Positions 23,701 to 34,050 of a stretch of DNA of 64,000 bases are shown here, piece after piece. Source of the DNA: Mytilus trossulus (Eukaryota; Mollusca; Bivalvia; Mytilida; Mytilidae). Location of the stretch: positions 19,135,578 to 19,199,577 of the forward strand of contig NC_086378.1 in NCBI RefSeq assembly GCF_036588685.1, given 5' to 3'. The position numbers and the translations under genes are program-made. The notes beneath the pieces are model-generated. The model made no database searches and was not told the origin of the DNA. It saw only the letters and a list, made by a program, of their open reading frames with translations. Each line of letters begins with the position of its first letter. Position 1 is the stretch's first letter.

Positions 23701-26075
23701 GCAAGCATTTTATAAATTAACTTCTCATTTATTTTCAATAATTATTGACCATTTTGTATTAAAAAGTAGGTAAACTCTCATAAATTATAAAACCATAGAA
23801 GTATATCGACTAATATTTGCATGTTTTTACTTTGTAGATATATTGTTAGACTTGTTAATAGAACAATTTTACACTGTACAAGATCACAGAGAGAAAACAT
23901 CATCTAACAACCCACTCAGGAAGTTACATGAAAAAGTCACCACTGATGTAGTAAGTCAAATACATTTTTAATTTTAGTTTCTTGTATATAATTCGGAGTT
24001 TAGTATGACGTCCATTATCAGCTGAAGGACGCCTACGGGCAGGGGTCCAAATTAGCGCTAGTCCGGGACTAGTAAAATCTGTGTCCGACTAGTAGATTTT
24101 GGCAGCTGGTGGTCCGGCGGACCAGTAGAAATTTGTCGATAAAAATCACTGATTGTATTGCAATCTCCGTTTGTTTACAAAAAAAATTATCTGTGAAATC
24201 AATTACATGGTACTGGGGGTATTACAATTGATCAAGAAAATTAATATCTCGGGTGAGCGTCCTTCACAACAATATAAAATGTGGAAATGTTTGGAAGGAG
24301 TTAAACCGCTGGACCAAAAAATTAAGATAACTGAAAATCAAAAGGAAGATTGAAATATCGTATAAGTATACGAAAGTGACAAAAGGAAACGCAAATACCA
24401 AAAATCATGGGAAAAAGAGCGTCAGAGGCGGATTTGGGAGGGGGGGGGGGGGGGGGGCAGGGGAAATCACTGAAGTGTGACTGAAACGGGCCCCCTATTA
24501 TGTCAGTCAGTGGGCCCCCACTTATGAAAATTCCTGGATCCGCCACTGATCGTGAATGGTTGCATTATACAAAAGAGGGGGATAGGACCTTTATTGGGAC
24601 TCCTGTCCCTTCCTGCTCGTTCTGCTGTTGCAGAAAGGGAGTTTTCTGAGATGAAACTTGTAAAGAATGATTGGCGATCAAAATTGAGTCCAACTGTTTC
24701 ATCAGATCTTTTATTCATTATGTCTCTCACTGAAGATATAGCATCATTTGATCCGGTCCCGGCTATTGAAATGTGGAATATTTCTGGACACCACTCCAGA
24801 CAACCTAGTCAGGCACCCTATGGTCGTCGTGAGGATTGCGATGTCTTGGAAGACAATGTTAATATTTTTTCTGTCCTTGATCCTGATTTTGATAAGGAAA
24901 ATCATTGAGATTACCAAAGCCTTTATCAAAACCAGAATAAAGACTATTCCCTTGTTACTGTCTAACTTATGTAAACGAAAGCATCAAAATAAAATTAAAC
25001 ATCTGTCATTTATATTAGTGTTAGTCAAATTAATATCATTTTTGCAGGACCAGTAGATTTGGAGCCGGACCAGTAGAGTTTTCAGTCCACTGGTCCGGCT
25101 GGCCAGTACACAAAAAAGCTTAAATTCGACCCCTGCCTACGGGTGCAAGAATTCTCGCTATATTGAAGACCCATTGGTTGCCTTCGTCTGTTGTCTGCTC
25201 TATGGTCGGGTGGTTGTCGCTTTGACACATTCACCATTTCCTTTCTCAATTTTATAAATACATGTAGACTAGAAATCAACCTATTTTCAAGAGCAATTTA
25301 TGTTTGTGAATTATGCATGATATAAATAAATTAATATGAATTGTTGTAAATGCGTCATTCTTGGTTTTTCATTTATATTTAATAGATGATTATGATTTGT
25401 GGGATACAATTTTTTTTAGAATTTTTTACTATTGGTTAAACATGAAGTCAAATGTTCATAAAAAACAAACTTTCTACAACCTCATCCCTATGGATTTTTC
25501 TAATCCTCTATGGATTTGTAGGGGTCAGTAGACTAGTGAACCATATAACTTATAATAGAACAATAAGAAAAGACAGGTACTGAGAAAAGGCACATAATAT
25601 CAATACAAAAATAAACCTGTTATAATTCTAGTGAAAATTATTAACAATTTAAAAAAAAATATTTATGTTAAAAATGTGTAAGGACACTTGGATATAAAAT
25701 TTGTTTGTTTTTCTTCTTCTGGTAGTTCAAGATATAATTTGGTTCGAATGACCTACCATTTCTAACTAAGGATGATGGTTACTTAAATATAGGGCAATTA
25801 GGTTGTTATTTTTTTTTAGTCATATTTTGAAATTACCATTCTAAAGACTGGCACTTAACAACATAAATCATAAATTAAATAATTATTGTTAATGTATTCT
25901 TTGTATTAAAGTATGAACCATTTGTATTTTCCAGGCAGTAGATCTGTTACTTCAGCAGTTAACATCTTCACTGGATGAAGACTTAGCCGATGTTGATGAG
26001 TATGAAAGAGGCGTAGACGATGTAAAAAATACAATTAAAACTCCAATTATACCCAGAACTATACAGAAATATTGA
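8770..26075 (+). CDS. uncharacterised 595-residue protein, 12 coding exons
   Basis: I do not recognise the family. Exons: 8770-8822, 10962-11135, 11730-11828, 12333-12783, 14394-14471, 15947-16081, 18174-18292, 19021-19177, 22087-22233, 23138-23258, 23838-23950 and 25935-26075. All introns are GT-AG and phases match at every junction. The sum is 1788 nt, exactly 595 codons plus TGA. Residues 1-108 are basic and Ser/Pro/Arg-rich (PQRGTPPGRYNRSP). An acidic patch follows (WGEDTDDDSGEEQ, ~116-130), then a Tyr/Pro/Gln/His low-complexity stretch (YPYPAYGYPAY, GHHGPPQGHHAPPP) and a basic stretch (KSKKARDKRAKRAQEK). Residues ~285-570 are acidic and strongly helical (LFAEGFVNWFINDCLEEIIP, VITDAVIEQIIEEDIL), probably an interaction domain. 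There is no signal peptide or membrane segment. The first exon has a weaker donor (AG|GTTGAT), so the N-terminal 18 residues are least certain. It may be a scaffold or cytoskeletal protein, but that is a guess. Confidence 0.8.
9230..9406. mobile_element. short element with TGAGGG...CCCTCA inverted ends, copy 1
   Basis: Inverted ends (TGAAGAGGGATAGG left, CTACCCTCCCTCA right) around an interior of repeated 'ATTTCAGGA / GGATCAGGACC' phrases. A second copy is at 32602-32795. It lies in intron 1 of the 595-residue gene. No clear target duplication is visible. Confidence 0.65.
9610..10130. mobile_element. MITE with CATAGATGCCAACC ends, copy 1
   Basis: 521 bp with inverted ends (CATATATGCCAACC left, one mismatch; GGTTGGCATCTATG right), flanked by perfect 6-bp direct repeats CTAATG (9604-9609 and 10131-10136). 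It is ~90% or more like the copy at 27290-27804 by eye. It has no coding capacity and sits in intron 1 of the 595-residue gene. Confidence 0.9.
12816..13777. mobile_element. candidate element with terminal GTCTTTCCAC hairpin
   Basis: The segment begins near GAAGGTCTTTCCACC and ends in a 10-bp stem with a 6-nt loop, GTCTTTCCAC/GTGGAAAGAC (about 13752-13777). The interior contains two diverged copies of a phrase (GACCTCAAATCAAAAGACCC and GACCTCAAATCAATAGAACC, each followed by TAGGTCT). It lies in the intron after 12783. No protein is encoded. The boundaries rest on the repeated terminal motif only. Confidence 0.5.
16425..16760 (+). repeat. two-unit degenerate tandem repeat
   Basis: Two ~160-bp units share GAATGG-TT-GATTGATTTT and TTTAGGAATTAGGG-type phrases (compare 16493-16560 with 16645-16715). 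It lies in an intron of the 595-residue gene. Confidence 0.5.
17517..17650. mobile_element. small inverted-repeat element
   Basis: Left end CAATTGTAGGCTTTGG and right end CAAAGACTATAATTG are near-complementary, around an interior with repeated 'TCGAC(C/T)T' phrases. It is intronic and non-coding. Confidence 0.5.
18356..18600 (+). repeat. mussel-type interspersed repeat, diverged copy
   Basis: Contains TGGGTATGATTGCCAATGA, CTCCACAAGAGACCAAATGA and AACAATGAGTAAAACCCATA, the same order as the copy at 56685-57190. It is followed by GGGGAATGTATCAAAGAGAC, the complement of the 'ggtcgggttgttgtctctttgacac' family. Intronic. Confidence 0.7.
19380..19970. repeat. older interspersed repeat, interrupted by a MITE
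   Basis: Right of the MITE, the host repeat reads AACCAAACTTGGCCACAGTC, CCAACCAAGATGTCTGACAT, a phrase common in bivalve intergenic DNA. Left of the MITE are two copies of a 'CTTCCTGGCGATCATTTCC / GCTTCCCTGTGAACCATCC' unit. Intronic. Confidence 0.5.
19606..19758. mobile_element. MITE of the CAGTGGCGGATCC family, copy 2
   Basis: Left end CAGGGGCAGATCCAGCC and right end CGATCCGCCACTG. The interior matches copy 1 at 1060-1182. Target duplication is not clear in this copy. Confidence 0.75.
20013..20864. mobile_element. Tc1/mariner-like non-autonomous element
   Basis: About 40-bp inverted ends (CTGTGAAAGTACTTTTATTT left, AAAGTACTTTCACAG right), each bordered by TA, as expected for a TA target. 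The interior carries a reverse fragment of another mussel repeat (AAAGACTCATCAGTGGTGCT, compare 33418-33500). No transposase is present; the 90-codon frame inside it is not recognisable. It is in an intron of the 595-residue gene. Confidence 0.65.
21488..21800 (+). repeat. mussel-type interspersed repeat copy
   Basis: Core GTGGTATAAGTGCCAATGAG, with AATTATAGGTCAAAGTACGG and CTTGGCTCACTCC downstream. The 'CATCCAAGTCACAA' part appears twice (about 21527 and 21626), an internal duplication. Confidence 0.7.
22815..23080 (+). repeat. mussel-type interspersed repeat copy
   Basis: Core AAGATGTAGTATTGCCAATG, then CAACAATGAGAAAAACCCAT. Intronic. Confidence 0.65.
24423..24548 (-). mobile_element. MITE (CAGTGGCGGATCC family, subfamily B) nested in the hAT element
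   Basis: Left end CAGAGGCGGATTTGGGAG and right end GGATCCGCCACTG. The interior (GAAATCACTGAAGTGTGACT, GGGCCCCC) is the reverse of the copy at 34051-34207. It contains a run of 20 G. Flanks AGCGT and ATCGT could be a 5-bp target duplication with one mismatch. Confidence 0.8.
24552..24908 (+). pseudogene. hAT transposase C-terminal dimerisation fragment
   Basis: Encodes the hAT C-terminal dimerisation motif (LLSLPARSAVAEREFSEMK, then NDWRSKLSP and FDPVPAIEMW), close to the ZNF862-like/KIAA1586-like transposases of many animals. The RNase H-like catalytic core is missing, so it cannot be active. The ATG at 24552 is only the first one after the nested MITE and is not the native start. Confidence 0.85.
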
Positions 26076-27289
26076 GGTTAGTCATGTGAAAAATTATAAA
26101 ACTATTATATCCAGGACTATACATAAATATTTAGACAAGTCATGCAAAAACTACTATAAAAACTCATATTAAAAACAGATTTACATAGAAATATAGTATG
26201 TATCTTAGATAAAATAAAACCATCAAAAGAAAACAGTGCACTTAAGGAAGGTGTCTTACTCTGACCAGCTGGCTTGGGAGATTTTGTACCTAGTTTTCAA
26301 CTCTTGGTTTGTCAAATAAAATTGAGTCTTCATCATCTAATCTTAAAAGTCATCATCTATAGTTTTAACCTTCTTATCAAGTGTTTTCTACGACTTTTGT
26401 CTCCTAGAGTTGTGACCATGGCATCTGCCAATGTTGACTTTATAGTTGTATCAAACCTACAAAAAAGAATAAAATAAAAAGAAGTTAAAACTAGAATTTA
26501 TCATTTTAAATCTTCAATACATGTAAAATTGACATTTTGGTTAAATAAGCTACGAGGTTGGAGGTTGCTATCAAAGATTACTAATCCATGTCAGTCACCC
26601 ATACAAATTGACATTACACTGAGGTTGCTATTGTGCAGTGCTTATCACCTGGTTACAGTAGTATCTTGATAGAATTGCTTAATACTATTTCATATTTTAT
26701 CTACAGTTTCTTGATTAATAATTGTTTTTTCTCTTTTTAGATGATGATAATACATAGTTATAAAGTCAAGTCAAGGTGCTACGTTTTAGTACACATAAGT
26801 CACTGATCATTTAATGCTGCACATTCTAATCAACCATATAGAAGATGTACTCAGACTAAGGAGGAGATGGGTTCATGACACCAAGATATTATACATAGTG
26901 AATCTCAGATTTCTAATCTCGTGTTTAATTTTGGTGGACCATGATTGGATGGAAGACGGATTAAAAATAGATTATAAAATTATGAGGAAAAAAGATTTTA
27001 CATCAATTATTGTTATTTTATGTCGAAAATAACATGCTCACTTGTATCGGATTTTTTTAGAACTAAATTGAAATCTTTGTTCAAAGGCACTATTTGTACC
27101 ATTGGATATGTGTAAAATTATCCTTTTTAAAATGAAAAAAAAATCTTTTGAAGGTTTTTTTTTCAACACAAAGGATTAGTCACTATGATTCAACTGCAGC
27201 TTAATTTTTGTAATGATATACATTTTTGTGTACTTGCAAAAATGTAAAATAAAAGTTAAAATCTCTTGGTTTGTAAAAATTGGCTATAC
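26076..27289 (+). other. probable 3'UTR of the 595-residue gene with a UTR intron
   Basis: Directly after the stop codon there is a donor-like site (GAG|GTTAGT, exon end 26076), and at 26740 a strong acceptor (TTTTTTCTCTTTTTAG). This suggests a last non-coding exon starting at 26741. The sequence beyond is AT-rich with no coding signal. Confidence 0.45.
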
Positions 27290-27804
27290 CATAGATGCCA
27301 ACCATTACGATTTTTCCGTAGTTTTTCCGATTTTGCGATACAAACTACGCTATTACGGTCAAAGTCGAATAGTTACGGATTCCCAATCATCGCCGTTCAA
27401 TTTTGTAAATCGCGGATTTTTATCATTACTTTTCCGTCCTAGTCCGGTATTTAGAAAACGACAATGTAATGTTTCCGGTTTCTCGGGAGTTATCAACCTA
27501 TTGATGGGAACTAAATGACTTCCGAAGAGGAAAACTTGCATTTTATGAAGTAGCTTTCCCCCTTTATCTACTTCTCCTTGACAAAACGAAAATGTACGAG
27601 TCGAGAACATCTAAACAATTAATGAATGGAATTCATACTACAGACAACATGTTGAACGACAAATTTTAGTGCACATCATTTTGCAACCACTTGTCAGTAA
27701 TTTTTATTGGTAAATGCAAGTTTTTGAATGATTACTGAAAACTTTTCAAAAATACGGAAAATTTGATAGTTTGTTGATTGTCTCAAAAGGGGTTGGCATC
27801 TATG
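27290..27804. mobile_element. MITE with CATAGATGCCAACC ends, copy 2
   Basis: 515 bp with perfect 14-bp inverted ends (CATAGATGCCAACC / GGTTGGCATCTATG) and perfect 6-bp flanking direct repeats CTATAC (27284-27289 and 27805-27810). Same family and orientation as 9610-10130. Confidence 0.92.
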
Positions 27805-27810
27805 CTATAC

Positions 27811-30800
27811 TTGAATTCAGATTTTAGTAGAAAATTATTAAGAGTTATCTCCCATAGACTGTTTGCCTCAGAAATTAATTTTGTATTGTAAATTTTTCTT
27901 TAAAGGTTAACATGAGTTTGAAATTATAACTATAAATTATCAGGACTTTAATGTTAGATATTTAAGTGCCTAAAAGCTTAGATAAAAAAAGTAGAATAAC
28001 TTGTTTCGTAAATTCAAAGTCTTTTGTTTATATTTACAGTACGGAAATATTTTCAGAAACATAAATTTTTAGAACCATGAAATTTACACTACTGCAGGAT
28101 TTTAGAATCTGTTGAGAAAAATCACTGAAGTTTACCAATAATTTTAATTCTATATTATTAAAATATTGTATTAAAAAAGGGGTAGTAAGAAAAGGTAACT
28201 GAATCTAAAGGTTCTTTATATGAATTGCCCTTCAAAGCATTAGGAATATGACATGCCATTTTCATAAGAAAACTGGTCTTAAGTTGTTATTTTTTTACCA
28301 TTATTTTTTGCAGATTATCATAAATAGCTATTACTAAGTAATGAATGTTTATGACCATTTTTTTCTTTTGTTGAGATTTAATATAATTAGATCTATATTA
28401 TTATTTATTACAGTTTATAATTTAAACACTGACACAATTGTCTCAATAACATTGAAATATGGTACATAAATATGGAGAATGTATAAAATTTAACAGTGTT
28501 CTAAATTCACAGCATTTGTTTTTCATATATGTTTTACATATGATATTGTTGTTTGTTATTTAAAGTATATTGTGATACATTGAACCGTCCAGATTTATTT
28601 AAGATTTATTTTTGTAATAATATATACAGCTATTTATTTATTATAGAGTTTATTTATTTAAGTATGTATACTGTTTATGTATGTAATGCCATGTAGATAA
28701 TATAAAAAGCTGCACCATAAATACTAAAATGCTAAAATAACTAGAATTACAAATTTTTAAAACTGCTGTTCCTTATCAAAATTGTATTTTTATATATTTG
28801 TGATTTTTTTCAACCATAAATTTCATTTGCTACGCATCTGTTTTGTCCTTGTTTTGTAAAATGTTGAATGTTAACATGACAAAGTCAAATTGAAAGTAGT
28901 TTAAAAATTGCTGTATTTAAGGAAAAATCTTTCTGCTATTATAAAGCTAGATGTTTAATTTTAAGTATATAAAATTAAAAATTTACTCACATTTTTGATA
29001 GCATCTATCTTATTGCTATAAATGAAATAGACTGTCCTGTCCAGAATGTTTGTTTTAAATTTGAAAATAATTTTTTTTAAATATTAAATTCTTATTTCAT
29101 TGTAAAGGGTTTTTTTTCTTCTTATCCTTCAAAATGGTTGAATGCCAAAAATGAATTATTGTTAACTTGTTTAACATGTCCTATCTTCAGGAGACAATAT
29201 TTTATTATACAAAGTGAAAATAACTACTGTATGAAACGATCATAAAGAGTACTTTGTTTATTGTTCAATGTAATTTTGTTTTCTGGTTTGTTTTTGTGAT
29301 ATAAAATGTTTAGACTGTCTATTTCAAGCATAAAAGAACATTGTATATATCATGAACATTTTCTGTTTCCATTTTGTTATATTATAATTTTTGTTTTTTA
29401 GTTTACTCTATATTATTCATGAAAATGGTTGTAAGTCTTTTCTTTGTTTGAAAGACAATTTTATTTGATATCCACCTATTCTGTGGTAACTTTTTTTTTC
29501 ATTTTCAAGATTGTCAGAAATATCTCACAGCAACAATATAAGAAAAGATTTAGATAATGGCTCTAGTCAGTGCCATATTATTATTTTCTTATTTTAAAAG
29601 TTTTTTAGTGATGTTTTCTGGTATTTTTTATTTGTAAATTTATTTAAATGTCTTCCTTAAAACAACGAAACCCATTCCAATGCCCTAGTTGCCAGTTTTT
29701 TTTCACAACACACTTTAGCTAGAAATCAAAAATATTTGAATTAGTATAAATTGTAAATTTTATGCTGATAACTTAAAAATGTCAATAATAGAAGAGATTC
29801 AAATGAATGTTAAATTCAATAATCACCAATACTTGTAGATAAGGAAAATGATATAAACGTAGTGATATTTATTAAGTTAAAAGAATATGTATTTTCTAAA
29901 TGAACACTTATTCTTAATGATGTGTATTGTGTATTTCATTATAAGAATTTATCAAAGTTTGATGTTGCATTTACAAAAACACACTATTAACAATATCCAT
30001 GTAGATTTGACATACATACTGAAAATTGTACAGCATCTATAATACAGATGTAACAGTATCTCTTTAGCTGACGATCAAACTGTTGCTTTAGATATTTATG
30101 AAGGATGTTTATTTCTAATATTTTCCTGGTATTTTGTTGAATATCAATGGTTTCCCTTAGCAATGCATGAATGCAATTGTGCAGAGAAACTACAGTACAA
30201 TTTTTTCTAAGTCAAATAAACATTCAAATCAATTGGTAAAATCTGTTGTTTTCAAAGGTAAAAGTTTAACTGATAAAAGTTTGAAATAAATTAAAGTTAT
30301 CTCCCATAGACTGTTCACAAAAAAAAAAAAATATTCTCATATGATTTTTTTTTATTTCATTGATCTTATAACTTTTCTTTTTAAAACCAAATAAATATTA
30401 TACATATTTTTTCTCTGTTATGGAAAATGAGAAAACAATTCTTCAAATTATCTCCATCCATTCAATACCCAAAGACATTTCCCCAACAGGTTCGTCTAAT
30501 ATCTCAAAACTAAGCAAAAAGGCCCATCTTTGTATGGCTATAACTCTATGATTTGCATCTTATTGTATGAAAGATATTACATTTTAAGGAAGGATGTTAT
30601 CTTTTATGTACTGAGCAAAATTTCTTTATTCTAGAATTGAATTTGAATAATAATTGAACTTAAAAAAAATCAAGAAACGTAATATATTTTCATGTATACA
30701 TATTGCCACATTTGTATCCCAATAAAGGTCATTTGTACTAAAACAATATATGCTTTTTTAAATCAAGTTTTTTTCTTCTCATGAAATTTTATCATCAAAA

Positions 30801-30870
30801 CAAATATCTAGTGCTGGTTCCCTTATGTTACAACCTGCCAGTTACTATCAGGATAGAGAACAGCAATTTA
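27811..30870. other. AT-rich, no gene seen
   Basis: A long A/T-rich stretch, possibly the rest of the 3'UTR of the upstream gene. The phrase GTTATCTCCCATAGACTGTT occurs at about 27845 and again at about 30298. Several AATAAA hexamers are present (for example near 30722), but none can be chosen as the true 3' end. Confidence 0.4.
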
Positions 30871-30872
30871 AT

Positions 30873-31664
30873 TGATTTTGCAAATACAATGACTAAAAAC
30901 TGAATTTTAAGCCCCAAATTTAGGTTTATTCCTGTTTAAAATTTTTTTTAAATTAAAAATTGTCAACTGCTATTAGTACTTTGTCAGTGATTTAGTTTTA
31001 AAATAAAGTAAGATCCAATAAAAATCAAATTATATGTTATTTTGGTATTTCATGCAGTCCTGTTTAATGTATTATCTATACTGTTAAGAAATTCAATGTA
31101 CTAATTTTTATGAAAAATTCATTGTTTTTGATGTCAGTGTCATTTATAGGATAAATATTTTAAAAAATATCCAAATAAATATCAAATTTCAAATAGATTT
31201 TGCAAACACAATGACAAAAACTGTGAATTTTAAGCCTCAAATTTGGGTTTATTCCAATTTAAATCACAAAATTGTCAACAATTATTACTTTATATTACTT
31301 TGTCTGTATTACTTTTATTTGGCAGTGATTTAGTTTAAAATGAAAGAAAATATAAAATGGATTAGTATAATATTTTGTTTTTCCTTTTATATTTGTTGAG
31401 TTCAGACAGTATGAAATTGCTTTTTTATGTTTTCACTTTCTTCTCTTCAAATTACTGAGTGAATGTGGAAAAGGATATTGTTAATTAATTCATGACACAA
31501 AATCAATACATGCATGTAACGACACCCAAAGCAAAAACAGGTGCTTTGCATATTATTTAATAAATATTTTCTACTGTATGATTTCTTTAAATGAAGATCA
31601 AATCCACCATTATTGTGAATATGCAAAAATCAATAAAAATCAAATTATATGTTATTTTGTATTT
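30873..31664 (+). repeat. diverged ~320-bp and ~615-bp local duplications
   Basis: GATTTTGCAAATACAATGAC followed by TTTAAGCCCCAAATTTAGG (from 30873) recurs as GATTTTGCAAACACAATGAC and TTTAAGCCTCAAATTTGGG (from about 31195). Separately, CAATAAAAATCAAATTATAT recurs at about 31016 and 31630. No gene is present. Confidence 0.6.
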
Positions 31665-31916
31665 AACTTTGTCTGCCTGATAAATGTATATAATTGTTTG
31701 ACATGCCTTTGATTGAGAAGCTAGAACAGCCATTAAATCACTATGTTATCTTTATGGTAAAAGTAAATCAAAAGGTGCATTTGTTATTGTGTGTTTAAAT
31801 TTAATCATTAAATGTGTTTGATTTTTTCTGCTCTTTGTAATCAAATGGAAGCGAGGCATAGCAATCAGACATTTCTGTTGTTAATGTTAAGGTACAGTCT
31901 GAATAAAGTTGTTTTT

Positions 31917-32300
31917 ATTATGGCCCACTTTGGGTCAGTTTGTCCATCCATGCATTGTCCACTCTGTCTCTTTGTCCCACTTCAGGTGTAAGTTTATGGT
32001 CAAGATAGGTTTTGATGAAGTTGAAGTCCAACCAACTTAAAAGTTAGTACACATGTTCCCTTAGCTGCGGAACTGTAGCTATTAGGTTCTTATGCTTTTT
32101 TTTACTATTTGCGGACCGGTCCGCAAATAGTCAAAAAATAGCATAAGGACCTAAGAGCTACAGTTCTGCAGCTAATGTTCCCTATGATATGCTCTTTCTG
32201 ATTTTAATGCCAAATTAGAGTGTTGACCCCAATTTCAAGGTCAACTGAATATAGAAAATGGTATTGTGAGTGGGGCATCCGTGTACTATAGACACATTAT
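31917..32300 (+). repeat. interspersed repeat, split by a foldback element
   Basis: Reads GATGAAGTTGAAGTCCAACC, TTAGTACACATGTTCCC, is interrupted at 32061-32175, then resumes TGTTCCCTATGATATGCTCT to GGGGCATCCGTGTACTATAG. This is a common bivalve intergenic phrase. Confidence 0.65.
32061..32175. mobile_element. 115-bp palindromic foldback element with 7-bp target duplication
   Basis: A nearly perfect palindrome without a loop, centred at GCGGACC|GGTCCGC (32111-32124), with ~57-bp arms starting TTAGCTGC and ending GCAGCTAA. Direct repeats TGTTCCC flank it immediately (32054-32060 and 32176-32182), and the host repeat contains this heptamer once. Confidence 0.88.
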
Positions 32301-32601
32301 TCTTTATCAATATATGTAAGGTGGTCTTGAATTTTACAAAACTTAGACAGAAGCTTTTCAAGACCGAGATTTATGTGAGAAAATTTTGAATTTTTTTTTT
32401 TCGTTTTCTGTATTTTTCTGATTAATGAATTATAATTGTTTTTGAAGTTATTATTTATTGTCTAAGGATAAAGTTTTTTCAGACATCAATAAATATGCTT
32501 AGTTTTTGGCAATAATTATTAAACTTTTACACTGACACTTATATTTGCAGGGGAGACACAAAGTTCTGTGGAACCCTTTACAATTTGTTTGTTAACATCT
32601 G

Positions 32602-32795
32602 TGAGGGGGGTAGGACCTTTATCAGGACTCTGGGATCGGCTGTTTTAAGCTCAGGATTTCAGGATTAACCCTTTTAGGATCCAGGAATTCTTTTTTTGGG
32701 ATTTCAGGATGCCAGGATTATCTAATTTCGGGACCTCTGGATTTAGTGTATTTAAGCCCGGGATTTCAGGATTAGGACCCCTTCTATCCCCCTCA
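32602..32795. mobile_element. short element with TGAGGG...CCCTCA inverted ends, copy 2
   Basis: Ends TGAGGGGGGTAGGACC and CTTCTATCCCCCTCA. The interior is built of 'GGATTTCAGGATT' phrases and is homologous to 9230-9406. Confidence 0.7.
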
Positions 32796-33417
32796 TCAGT
32801 TTCTCAGCTTTCTGTTTGTCCCAAAGTCGGTTGCTTTATTGAACAATAAAACTTATTAGTGTTGAAAATTTCAGTCGGTGAGACTCAAAGATTTTTATTT
32901 CAAAAATGGTGATGATGGCCTTATCAATTGTAGATAGGTTAACCTTTTATACAAAGAACTGGTCAATGAGACAACTGTCATCCAGTGACCAAATGAGGTA
33001 GGAGTTTGGCATACTCTTCGGTGGCTAAACATGATGAATCATCAATATTTACTATTTTAATTGATTGGTAAAAGTGGTATATGTTTTATTTTCATCTAAT
33101 CCCATTTACCTCATTTCATGCTTCATTTACTGTATCATATTTTCTTTATAAGCACAAATGAAATAAAATACACAACCTGGCACAAAAGTATTGATACAAT
33201 TAAATAATTAAAAGAATCTGGAAACAAGATTAAAGTGTACATGATGAGGTATTTTCCTGGAATGTTTTAAATAATATTTGACCCAGACATAGTATAGGGG
33301 ATATATGGTCACCTATATTTCTCAATCTACATTAAAACTAGTCTTTAAAAAAGACAATCAAGAATAGAATGCAAAATTGGGAATACCTACCTGTTCAAAT
33401 TATTGTTTATCATCATT

Positions 33418-33500
33418 CGAACTTCACTGATGAGTCTTTAAAAGATGAAACGAATGTCTGACATAAATGAATAAAAGCCTTGGTATCTCTAAAGGGTGAT
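33418..33500 (+). repeat. interspersed repeat fragment (CTTCACTGATGAGTC type)
   Basis: Contains CTTCACTGATGAGTCTTT, GAAACGAATGTCTGACAT and CCTTGGTATCTCT. The reverse of the same unit lies inside the element at 20013-20864. Confidence 0.6.
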
Positions 33501-34050
33501 TTTCACAAAAAAATGTTTCCCAGAATTTGCTATTTGCTTACAAGTTATCAAACTACTTAATTGTATTGAATTTTACTTTGACTATAGCTTCTCAAAATTT
33601 AATGTAATTAGTTTAAATTACATAAATGTACTTTCCAACTTCCTACATGAAAATTACCATTGATTTTCCACTTGATAATTAGATCATAATGCACTACAGT
33701 TGTCTGTCTGTCCCTTGTTTGTCCCTGACTCAGTTTCTAAATTGGACTAGATCTTACCTGTGATGTAAATTTCGGGTAGAGAGATGTAATTATTATATCC
33801 TGTCAAGTAAAGATGGCCTTATCAATTGCAAATATGTTAACTTTTTAAGACCTGGTATGTTGCTATGTTAATTGGTTAAGTAAATGACTATTTAAAAAAT
33901 CAGACGACCTTTATCTTGTGTGGGCCCTTGTTTCATATCCTATTTCCTGTAAAGTCTTGTTTTAGTCCTGAATAAGCATAAAATTGTTTCCTCTGGACAT
34001 TAAGCAAGTATAATCAATAACAAAAATGACATAAATGTTCACTTGGATGG

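Larger units (their letters stand above)
24040..25135 (+). mobile_element. hAT transposon, internally deleted (1,096 bp)
   Basis: Complete by its ends: inverted termini CAGGGGTCCAAATTAGC and GCTTAAATTCGACCCCTG, with a perfect 8-bp target duplication CCTACGGG (24032-24039 and 25136-25143), which is diagnostic of hAT. Subterminal copies of GGTCCGGC/GCCGGACC and GACCAGTAGA occur near both ends. The interior keeps a short basic N-terminal coding piece (KRKRKYQKSWEKERQ, frame near 24370-24426) and the transposase C-terminus. The middle is lost and a MITE sits between them. Confidence 0.9.
23975..25260 (+). repeat. 'ggtcgggttgttgtc' interspersed repeat, split by a hAT insertion
   Basis: The repeat runs from TTAGTATGACGTCCATTATC to GCTGAAGGACGCCTACGGG, is interrupted at 24040-25135, and resumes at CCTACGGGTGCAAGAATTCT through CGCTTTGACACATTCACC to CTCAATTTTAT. 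The same order is continuous at 38030-38240 and 63147-63292, which confirms the insertion point. Confidence 0.85.

Noticed and set aside
24571..24600. GAGGGGGATAGGACC inside the hAT fragment as another copy of the TGAGGG...CCCTCA family
   Set aside because: Only about 28 bp match one end of that family, the other end is absent, and the sequence is in frame with the hAT C-terminus. It may be coincidence or a shared ancestor, but this cannot be decided.
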